A stretch of DNA of 64,000 nucleotides, from the NCBI GenBank assembly GCA_947168855.1, contig CAMVNO010000001.1, positions 387,077 through 451,076 of the forward strand, in the 5' to 3' direction. Source of the DNA: an uncultured Clostridia bacterium. GTDB taxonomy: Bacteria; Bacillota; Clostridia; Christensenellales; CAG-138. Shown here piece by piece: positions 8,350-15,266 of the stretch (positions within the stretch are counted from its first letter, which is position 1; each line of letters opens with the position of its first letter). The position numbers and the translations under genes are program-made. A model generated the notes under the pieces. The model made no database searches and had not been told where the DNA came from. It saw only the letters and a list, made by a program, of their open reading frames with translations.

Positions 8350-8679
8350 TCATTCCTTATCTTCTTCCGCGTCAACCTCATCCTGAATCCTGCACGGCAT
8401 GCTGATCATAAAGGATACCGTACTGTAGTCGATCTCCTCATCGGAATCCGAGTAGTTATCCATGCAGTATTCGTTCTCGTCCTCAGCTGCATCTCGTACG
8501 CGGCTGCAAAGATCCTCGAGACCTTTATAGCACTCCAGATCGTCGCCTTCCCGACAGCACTGCTTCAGGAGCTCGTATTCCCTTTCCGTTACCGGAACGC
8601 TGACACTGACGTCTCCGCCGTCACCGTCGCCAAGACAGACGGTGACATCAAACTCCAGATGAATCTTCTTTTCTTCCAT
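8350..8679 (-). CDS. Hypothetical acidic cytosolic protein
   Basis: This 109-residue protein is not recognised. The N-terminal third looks like a beta-rich domain (KIHLEFDVTVCLGDGDGG, then VSVSVPVTEREYELLKQC); the middle holds four cysteines and the rest is rich in Asp and Glu. It has no signal peptide or membrane segment. AAAGGAG precedes the ATG. It lies 18 bases upstream of the 64-aa gene and 20 bases downstream of the anchored protein gene, so these are probably cotranscribed. Confidence 0.72.
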   Translation of the reverse strand: MEEKKIHLEFDVTVCLGDGDGGDVSVSVPVTEREYELLKQCCREGDDLECYKGLEDLCSRVRDAAEDENEYCMDNYSDSDEEIDYSTVSFMISMPCRIQDEVDAEEDKE

Positions 8680-8699
8680 TATCCTTGTCTCCTTTATGC

Positions 8700-9026
8700 T
8701 TAATTGTGCTCATCGAAATAGTCCTCTGCGTCTTCATAATCAAAGAAATCGTCGTAGTGGTCATAGTAGAAGTCATCGACATGCGCGTAGTCGCTCGCGT
8801 TGTACGGATCGTCCTTCGGCTTTGACGTCGCCCTTGGCTTGCGCGATGCTTTGGGAGCAGCCGTCGTGCTCGTAACAGGTTTGCGTGTCGGCGTCGAACG
8901 ATAGGTTCGCCTGCTTGTATAGGATGAACTCGTCGAATACGATTGGCTGCCGGAGCACGTGCCGACAAGGAGAAGCACCGCGATGATCAACAGCACGATG
9001 CCGCCGAATGAAATCCGATTGTTCAT
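8700..9026 (-). CDS. Membrane-anchored protein with Ser/Thr-rich stalk and acidic tail
   Basis: A 108-residue protein with one N-terminal hydrophobic helix (ISFGGIVLLIIAVLLLVGTC, residues 5-24) ending in a Cys that could be lipidated or end the anchor. A Ser/Thr/Lys-rich linker to about residue 72 and a Tyr/Asp-rich tail (DDFYYDHYDDFFDYEDAEDY) follow. GGGAGG lies six bases before the ATG. Function is unknown. It is probably exported but held at the membrane, while its operon partners are cytosolic. Confidence 0.75.
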   Translation of the reverse strand: MNNRISFGGIVLLIIAVLLLVGTCSGSQSYSTSSSYTSRRTYRSTPTRKPVTSTTAAPKASRKPRATSKPKDDPYNASDYAHVDDFYYDHYDDFFDYEDAEDYFDEHN

Positions 9027-9055
9027 GGAAATGCCTCCCTTTCTTTGCGAATGGA

Positions 9056-9098
9056 ACGGGATCGGAGGTGTGAAATAGGAGGTGTGTTCCGATCCCGT
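9056..9098. repeat. Intergenic hairpin in the SWIM operon
   Basis: Perfect 11-base arms (9056-9066 and 9088-9098) enclose a loop with a tandem AGGTGTG motif. No T-run follows on either strand, so an mRNA processing or stability element is more likely than a terminator. Confidence 0.55.
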
Positions 9099-9111
9099 CC
9101 CCGTGGTACGG

Positions 9112-9912
9112 TTAAACCGTTACCCCCTGGTCATTCTGTTTTATCATCGCATAGAAGCGATCGGTGTCGATCAGCACGAAGTCGCGCGTGAGGTCGAGAT
9201 CGCCGTGCCCCGCGAATACGGAGAGCATGATCGCCACCGCAAGCAGATGCTTGCAGAGCCCCGCGTACGGGCAGCCGCAGTAGGCCTCCTCGATTTGATT
9301 ATCGTGAAGGCGGAACTCCAGCTCATACCACTGATTGCCCTCCACATACGCGCGCCCGACGCCGTTCCTTACGGAAACGTAGCCGATCTTGCCGGATCTG
9401 CAGTATTCCAAAGCACGCTCGAATATCGCGTGATCGACGTCCTCCGCGTTGTGCGGATCGTCCAGCGGGATCACAAAGCCGTCGCCGTAGATCACCTCGT
9501 CGTCCGGATCTTCGGACGGCTCCGCCGGCGGCAGCACCCATGCGCGGAACGCTTCCGGAGAAAGTGCGTTGCCGTTGTAGCTCAGCATTTTGTCCGCAAC
9601 GGGCTTGTACGTCCCGTGTACCGGCGTCTGCGCAAGCGCAATCACGCGCTCGTAGTCCGATAACTTGATGCGGAACCGCGTCGTTACCGAGCAGACGACG
9701 CCGACTTTACCCGCAAGCTTGCCGCTGACAAACACACGATCGCCCCGCTTCAGATCGAACCGATCGTTGAAATACGTCAGCTTGTAACCGGCATCGTCAA
9801 ACTCCACACGCACCATGGATTTCACCGGCGACTTCGGTTCCTCAATCGCCGGGATCGGCATATCCGGTGTTTTTATCATCTTGTCATCTCTGCCAAAGCC
9901 CATCATACGCAT
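9112..9912 (-). CDS. SWIM zinc finger protein
   Basis: A 266-residue protein with a SWIM-type zinc finger CGCPYAGLCKH near residues 219-229, matching CxCx(n)CxH. The SWIM domain is known from bacterial helicase-associated and plant transposase-derived proteins and is thought to bind DNA or protein. Residues 33-110 look like a beta-rich domain that does not match anything I know. GAGGAGG lies at the end of the preceding EF-hand gene, whose stop is three bases before this ATG, so the two are tightly coupled. No SNF2 helicase accompanies it, which is the usual partner in related loci. Confidence 0.82.
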   Translation of the reverse strand: MRMMGFGRDDKMIKTPDMPIPAIEEPKSPVKSMVRVEFDDAGYKLTYFNDRFDLKRGDRVFVSGKLAGKVGVVCSVTTRFRIKLSDYERVIALAQTPVHGTYKPVADKMLSYNGNALSPEAFRAWVLPPAEPSEDPDDEVIYGDGFVIPLDDPHNAEDVDHAIFERALEYCRSGKIGYVSVRNGVGRAYVEGNQWYELEFRLHDNQIEEAYCGCPYAGLCKHLLAVAIMLSVFAGHGDLDLTRDFVLIDTDRFYAMIKQNDQGVTV

Positions 9913-9915
9913 TTC

Positions 9916-10077
9916 TTATTCCTCCTCGTCGTATTCTTCATAAATGCTGTCGAAGCCGTTTTGCTCCGTTTCCTGTGATTCCTCGCTCCCGAACAGCACT
10001 GTGTAAGCCATTGCCATTTCGATACCGTCCAGTTCCCCGTCTCCGTTCAGATCGAACAAATCCCTGATACCGTTCAT
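9916..10077 (-). CDS. 53-aa single EF-hand protein
   Basis: This short gene starts at an ATG with AAAGGAG seven bases upstream and ends three bases before the SWIM gene. Residues 9-20 read DLNGDGELDGIE, a canonical 12-residue calcium-binding EF-hand or dockerin-type loop with Asp/Asn/Asp at positions 1, 3 and 5, Gly at 6 and Glu at 12. A helix follows (MAMAYTVLF) and then a Glu/Asp-rich tail. It lacks a second EF-hand and a signal peptide, so it is not a scaffold-type dockerin. A calcium-sensing partner of the SWIM protein is an inference from coupling only. Confidence 0.78.
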   Translation of the reverse strand: MNGIRDLFDLNGDGELDGIEMAMAYTVLFGSEESQETEQNGFDSIYEEYDEEE

Positions 10078-10090
10078 TGCGATGCTCCTT

Positions 10091-10513
10091 TCAGATCGCG
10101 TCGCGCATGGCGTATGCGGACGCCAGTTCTCTTGCGTACTGTCTCACATTGCGGATCCGCTTCTTCCCCGCAAAAACTGCTTTTTCGGGAAGTTCCCTTT
10201 CCCAATTGGATTCGCAGCGTGTTTCCTCGACGATGCGGTTGTAGATCGCGTCGTATTCGCGCATCTGCTCCCGCTTGCTCCTGCACCTTAGGTACGGATC
10301 GTAGTTATTTTCCTGCCACAGTTCATCGTAATCGTAGAAATCGACTTCCCTGACGGACAGGATCGCATCCTTGTGATCGTGCTTCACTCTCGGGAATGCT
10401 CTGGTTACGGAGGCCGCCTCCGCTGCCGTCTGTGCCCGAACCGAAAACGTGATCGGGATGTAGTATCCTTTTCCGACGTGTCCGCACTTTGCCGTCACCT
10501 CATAGTACCGCAT
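10091..10513 (-). CDS. Hypothetical protein, first gene of the SWIM operon
   Basis: An unnamed 140-residue protein. It opens with a beta strand and a short CGHVGKGYYIPITF segment, and has SVTRAFPRVKHDHKDAI near residues 35-50; it then becomes charged and helical with many Arg and Glu. I have an impression of similar uncharacterised Firmicutes proteins but cannot name a family. AGGAGG lies six bases before the ATG. The gene ends 13 bases before the EF-hand gene, so it probably heads the operon. Confidence 0.75.
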   Translation of the reverse strand: MRYYEVTAKCGHVGKGYYIPITFSVRAQTAAEAASVTRAFPRVKHDHKDAILSVREVDFYDYDELWQENNYDPYLRCRSKREQMREYDAIYNRIVEETRCESNWERELPEKAVFAGKKRIRNVRQYARELASAYAMRDAI

Positions 10514-11106
10514 TGGAAACCTCCTGATAAAGATGATTTGTATCGGGAAAAATCCTCTATTTCCTCTCTACACCTGTATTAAACCAAAGGATGTATCCGA
10601 TAAATCGGACAGGAAGGTGTCTCAGATGAAAACGCATCAAAAAAGTGCTCCTGATGGAACGTTTTTTGAGCCAAATCTTAGAGTACTTTTTACTTATTCT
10701 TTTGAATAAAAACCGTCCAAAAATAGAGTGCGGAATGGAGTAGATCCGGATTCGGATGGGAAATGATGGGCAGAAACGGGGATTTTGACCTCAAAACGGG
10801 CCGATTTTGGCCCGTTTGGGTCGTTTTGAACCGTAGTGGTATTCGTACCGGGTACATACATTCTCTTGATCAATGGTTCCCGGAACATTTTCTCGCTGTT
10901 CGTTGCAATGATAAATTCAGCTTTTTTGTCATTTTCAGTTGTCAAAGTACGGTTCGGTTTTGCAATCAAATTCTTCGCCATCTATATGAAATCCTGAACC
11001 GGAGCTCATAAATCTGAACGCGAAAAGGATTTCGCCGTCTTCGCCGAAGCTGGTTTCACCTCGATACTTCATCGCGGCAAATCATATATAAAAATCGACT
11101 GTTTTC
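10514..11106. other. Gene-poor, lower-GC gap
   Basis: About 590 bases without a convincing gene. The base composition is visibly more AT-rich than the flanks. A minus-strand frame from 10981 to 10694 (95 codons, starting MAKNLIAKPNRTLTT) has no good ribosome site, and a second short minus frame just upstream (45 codons from about 11073) ends inside it. Together they look like a decayed gene. A nine-base palindrome AAACGGGCC / GGCCCGTTT lies near 10796-10820. Confidence 0.5.
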
Positions 11107-11135
11107 TTGTGAAATCGAATCAGGCATGGTATACT
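11107..11135 (+). promoter_or_regulatory. Promoter of the PTS gene
   Basis: TTGTGA (11107-11112) and TATACT (11130-11135), with a 17-base spacer. Confidence 0.72.
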
Positions 11136-11180
11136 GTAGAAGATCGATACAAGAGCTCTGCCGTGAAAGAAGGATGCGCC

Positions 11181-12664
11181 ATGAATCAGAATGCCGATAC
11201 AACCGATTACAAAGCCGATGCCGAAGCCGTGATCGAGCAGCTCGGCGGACGCGATAACATCGAATCCATCACAAACTGCATGACGCGGCTGCGCGTCGTC
11301 GTCAAGGCGGAAGAACCGGTCAACGACGCCGGGATCCGTGCGCTCCGGGATGTGCTTGCGATCGTGCACGACCGTCCGTGTTCCTATGAAATCGTAGTCG
11401 GTCCCGGAAAATGCCGGAAATACGCCGACGCCTGCCGTGCGCTGGGATTCGGCGGATCCGACGGGTCCGTAGAGGATCCTCCGGATCCGAAAGCGAGTCG
11501 GGAAGCGAGCAAGATGAAGCAAAAGAACAACGTTGTCAAAACCGCGCTGAAAACGCTCGGCGATATCTTTGTGCCGCTGATTCCGGGTGTGATTGCTGCG
11601 GGACTGTGCGCCGGTTTTGCCTCGCTGATTGCGCAGGCTGTTCCGAATTATGAAAGCGTCCCCGCATGGAATCTTGTCTTCACGCTGCTCACGCTGATCA
11701 AATCCGCCTTCATGACCTTCATCACCGCATGGGTGGGCTATCGCGCCGCCGAGCGCTTCGGCGCAACGCCGATCCTCGGCGGTATGCTCGGCATGATCAC
11801 CTCGCTGGACGGCATCAACGACATTGCTTTGATCCTCGGTCTGTCGAACGAAAGTGCGCCGCTGACCTCTGTTCTGCAGGCCGGAAAGGGCGGCGTTCTG
11901 GCGGTCATTTTCGGCGTACTTCTCCTGTCCTTTGTGGAAAAGAAGATCCGTTCCCGCATGCCGGAGCGCATTGATATGATCTTTACGCCGATCCTGTCCC
12001 TGCTGATCTGCACGGTGCCGTACATCCTTCTGATCATGCCGCTGTTCGGATATGTTTCAAGCGGGATCGCCTGGGTGTTCGGCAAACTGTGCCTTTCCGA
12101 AAGCGCGGTCGTCCGGATGCTCACGGGTTTTCTGTCCTCCGCGCTGTTCCTTCCGCTTGTCGCGACCGGCATGCACCACGGTCTCGTTGCGCTGTATACG
12201 GTGCAGCTTCAGGAGCTTGGGTATATCACGCTGTACCCCGCCCTTGCGATGGCAGGCGCGGGACAGGTCGGCGCTGCGCTTGCCGTTTACCGGAAAGCGA
12301 AAAAACCGGCAATCAAAAGCTGTGCTCCGTGATCTCCGGCGCGCTTCCCGCCGGGTTCCTCGGCGTCGGCGAGCCGTTGATCTACGGCGTTACGCTGCCT
12401 TTGGGCAGGCCGTTTATCACAGCCGGGATCGGCGCGGGCTTCGGCGGCGCTCTGATCATGGCTTTGCGCGTTGCATCCACCACCTGGGGACCGTCCGGTC
12501 TGCTCGGCGTCTTCGTCATGACCGAAGGTCCGCTCGGCGCGTTTCGCAGCGTATTGATCTATCTTCTGGGTCTCGTCGTATCATACGTCTGCAGCTATGT
12601 CGTTACATGGCTGACGTTCGGCGTCAAGGATCTGAATCCGGACCGCGGCGCAGATCGCGCATAG
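11181..12664 (+). pseudogene. PTS glucose-family EIIBC permease, broken by a one-base shift
   Basis: A sugar permease of the phosphotransferase system. The N-terminal EIIB domain has its phospho-accepting Cys33 in ITNCMTRLRVVVK, and a multi-helix EIIC domain begins near residue 130. The first frame ends at 12332 after GAAAAAACCGG. The missing C-terminus (SGALPAGFLGVGEPLIYG, the conserved EIIC loop, to the end) continues at once in the -1 frame to 12664. One extra A in the six-A run near 12300 would restore about 494 residues, the usual EIIBC length. Either the gene is inactive, slippage on the A-run restores it, or the read is wrong. AGAAGGA sits six bases before the ATG. No EIIA or sugar-processing gene is adjacent; MurNAc/GlcNAc-type specificity is only a guess. 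Confidence 0.8.
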
Positions 12665-12690
12665 ACCGTCTGCCGATCAATGAGATACAA

Positions 12691-12727
12691 AAAAGGCGCT
12701 TCCGTTTCTCGACGAAAGCGCCGTTTT
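12691..12727. terminator. Bidirectional terminator between PTS gene and ABC exporter
   Basis: The stem GGCGCTT / AAGCGCC is flanked by an A-run on the left and CGTTTTG on the right, so it can work for both convergent genes. Confidence 0.82.
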
Positions 12728-12737
12728 GTTGTTTGCA

Positions 12738-14450
12738 TTATACCCGGTCGATCACGCCGTCTTCCGTAAACTCCAGCACGCGGTCGCAAATCGAAAGCGC
12801 CGCCGGACGGTGCGTTACGATAACGACGGTCTTGTCCGTCATGGTCCGCAGGTTTTCAAGCAGCTGCTTTTCCGTCTCTGCGTCCAGCGCGCTCGTCGCC
12901 TCGTCCAGCAGCAGGATCGGGCTCTTTGAAAAGATCGCGCGCGCGATCGCTATGCGCTGCATCTGACCCTCCGAAAGCCCCGTTCCGCGCTCGCCGAGCA
13001 GCGTGTCCGCGCCGCGATCCAGCTCCGAAACGAACTCCTCCGCGCATGCGATCCGAAGGGCGTTTTGGAGCCGCTCATTGTCATACATCGCAGCGGGCTC
13101 GGCAAAGCCGACGATCTCGCGGATCGTTCCGCTCATCAGATAGTTTCCCTGCGGCACATACGCAAACATGCGTCGATAGGCGGAAGTCAGTTCGCCGCCG
13201 TCCCCGTGCCTGTCCGTATAATAACAGCTGCCCCTGTCCGGATGCATCACGCACATCAGCAGTTTCAGCGCCGTGGATTTTCCGCAGCCGCTCGTGCCCG
13301 TAAACGCCACATATCCGCCTTTTTTGATCTCCACGGACAGATTCTTCAGCACGATCGGCATCTCCGTTTTTTCGATCTCCAGCGCGTTGTCGGACACCGG
13401 ATAATACGTAAAGCAGACGTCCTTCATTCCCACAGCGGAAAGCGTATCCATGTAAAACGCCGTGATCTCCGAAAGCGGCTTTGCGTCTGTACCGTCCTCC
13501 TCAAAGCGTTCCGCTTCCATCAGACGCTCCGCGCTCGCAAGCATGGCATAGTATCGGGGCAGGAACCCGGTGATGTTTGCCATCGGCGACTGCACTTGTG
13601 AAACAAGCTGCATGATCGCAGTCAGCGTGCCGAAACTGACCGTGCCGATCAGGATCCCGTATCCGCACCAGCCGATGCAGAGCAGATACATTCCCGTCAT
13701 TGCCGCGCCGAGCCCGATGTTGCACAGATTGGAAAACCGGTTGCGGCGCATACGGGCCGCCTGATGCGCATGCATCTTCTCCTCGGCTCCCGCCATGGTC
13801 TGTTCTTCTGCCGCAAAGGAGCGAAGCATCAGCAGGCTTGCGATACGCTCCTGCAGGAAGATCCGCAGTCTGCCGTCCGATTCCTGTACGTTTTTATGCA
13901 GCCGCTTCATGACCTTGCGGAACAGCATCGTCAGCAGGGCAAGCACAATGCCTCCCGGAATCAGAATTGCCGCAAACAGCGGTTCCATCATGATGATCAT
14001 CACCAGCGCGCTGACCAGCTTTACCGTCATGCCGACAAGTCCCGGGATGATATCTGTATACCCGTTTGCTACAACGACCGTATCGTTTGTCAGCCGGTTC
14101 ATCCATTCGCCGGAATGAACCGCACTGATGCGCAGATAGTCTTTCCTGAGCAGCATCCCGGTCAGCCTGCCCTTGAATATGTTCTCAAAAGTCGACTTGG
14201 ACCGTTCCGTCAGCCAGCGGACGACAGCGCGCAGCGCAAGCTGTGCTGCCGTCAGCGCGAGGATCAGAATCAGATACTGCCAGAACGCCCGTTGATTTCT
14301 GCCGACTGCAGCGTCCACCGCGCCGCGCAGAAAAAGCGCGTACAGCACGCCGGACCCTCCGAGCAATGCCTGTACGAGCGTCAGTGCAGCAATATACCAT
14401 TTTCGGTTGCCGGGGACCGTAAAGAGCCACCGGGATGCGGACGTCTTCAC
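12738..14450 (-). CDS. ABC exporter, fused permease and ATPase
   Basis: A half-size type IV ABC exporter of about 570 residues. Six predicted membrane helices occupy roughly residues 15-290. The ATPase follows with GTSGCGKST (Walker A), TGLSEGQMQR (signature) and LLLDEATSALD (Walker B), then VIVTHRPAAL. I place the start at GTG 14450, where GTGA overlaps the stop of the upstream HPr-kinase-like gene; the frame upstream overlaps that gene and has no sensible start. The coupling suggests export of a product handled by that kinase-like protein. It may dimerise with itself, as no second half-transporter is present. Confidence 0.87.
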   Translation of the reverse strand: MKTSASRWLFTVPGNRKWYIAALTLVQALLGGSGVLYALFLRGAVDAAVGRNQRAFWQYLILILALTAAQLALRAVVRWLTERSKSTFENIFKGRLTGMLLRKDYLRISAVHSGEWMNRLTNDTVVVANGYTDIIPGLVGMTVKLVSALVMIIMMEPLFAAILIPGGIVLALLTMLFRKVMKRLHKNVQESDGRLRIFLQERIASLLMLRSFAAEEQTMAGAEEKMHAHQAARMRRNRFSNLCNIGLGAAMTGMYLLCIGWCGYGILIGTVSFGTLTAIMQLVSQVQSPMANITGFLPRYYAMLASAERLMEAERFEEDGTDAKPLSEITAFYMDTLSAVGMKDVCFTYYPVSDNALEIEKTEMPIVLKNLSVEIKKGGYVAFTGTSGCGKSTALKLLMCVMHPDRGSCYYTDRHGDGGELTSAYRRMFAYVPQGNYLMSGTIREIVGFAEPAAMYDNERLQNALRIACAEEFVSELDRGADTLLGERGTGLSEGQMQRIAIARAIFSKSPILLLDEATSALDAETEKQLLENLRTMTDKTVVIVTHRPAALSICDRVLEFTEDGVIDRV

Positions 14451-15196
14451 GATCTTCTCATTGATCCTCTCATAGCTTGATACGCGATTTCCGCCGCTTC
14501 CGGATCCATATTGCAGCCGAGGCGCCAAAGGTCGACGACCCCGAGCAAACGTTCGATCAGCGTCACTGTTTTCATCATGACGGCACTGTCCGGCGGACGG
14601 TATATCTGTTGTAACATGGTCGAATACGCCTCGGCTTTCGAAACACGGCGGATCGTGTTTTGCCCGGCGCGTTCCAGAATGCAGATCGCCTTCAGCGGCA
14701 CGGCGCAGTTGGTGCTCAGATGATGCTTTCCGTCCCACGGCGTTCCGTAGATCGTCGCCCGATCCTCCGAAATACGGATCAGCGGCTTATCGTCGTTGAC
14801 CATGATCGCTTTTTCGCCGAGCATCTCGCGCCAAAGCCGCGTATGCGTGCTTTTGCCCGTTCCGCTTTTCGCGGTGAACAAATATCCTTCCCCATCCACC
14901 GCAATACAGGAACCATGCATCAGGATCGTATCGAACGACGTCATTCTTTCCGCGATCTTGCGGTAAACCGCAAGCTCCTCAAGCGCACTGTCCAAATATT
15001 CGCCGGAATTAAAATCTTCCCGTCCGTGCGCTTCGACCGAACAGGCGCGCTCCCTTTCGATATCGGACTGCGTTATCTCAACGGAAATATCCGCCGGGAT
15101 GTCGTCCGTCCGGTACGCCGCGCAGCGTCGATGCACGCGCGTAAAGCGCGTGGAGATCCGTATGATTCTGTCAGCGATGCGATATGTTCCCGTCAT
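14447..15196 (-). CDS. HPr kinase/phosphorylase-like P-loop protein
   Basis: A 249-residue protein resembling the C-terminal catalytic domain of HPr kinase. It has a P-loop AKSGTGKSTH at residues 109-118 and NDDKPLI near 135. It lacks the N-terminal domain of true HprK. Short HprK-like proteins of this type occur in peptide-modification loci, such as lasso peptide clusters where a homologue phosphorylates the precursor, usually next to an ABC exporter. Here it is coupled by a GTGA overlap to such an exporter, but no precursor peptide, PqqD or protease gene is visible. The ribosome site is weak (GGGA just upstream of the ATG). Confidence 0.8.
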   Translation of the reverse strand: MTGTYRIADRIIRISTRFTRVHRRCAAYRTDDIPADISVEITQSDIERERACSVEAHGREDFNSGEYLDSALEELAVYRKIAERMTSFDTILMHGSCIAVDGEGYLFTAKSGTGKSTHTRLWREMLGEKAIMVNDDKPLIRISEDRATIYGTPWDGKHHLSTNCAVPLKAICILERAGQNTIRRVSKAEAYSTMLQQIYRPPDSAVMMKTVTLIERLLGVVDLWRLGCNMDPEAAEIAYQAMRGSMRRS

Positions 15197-15208
15197 ATTC
15201 CCATTTGT

Positions 15209-15242
15209 AAAAACCGGGGGCGAAAACCGGTGTCTTCGCCCC
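15209..15242 (-). terminator. Terminator after the InlB-repeat protein gene
   Basis: Minus-strand stem GGGGCGAA / TTCGCCCC, followed by CGGTTTTT. Confidence 0.8.
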
Positions 15243-15266
15243 TCGGTCTGTCAGATGATGATCGAT

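Noticed and set aside
10694..10981. Minus-strand frame of 95 codons as a real gene
   Set aside because: No usable ribosome site and an overlapping broken frame; described as a gap instead.
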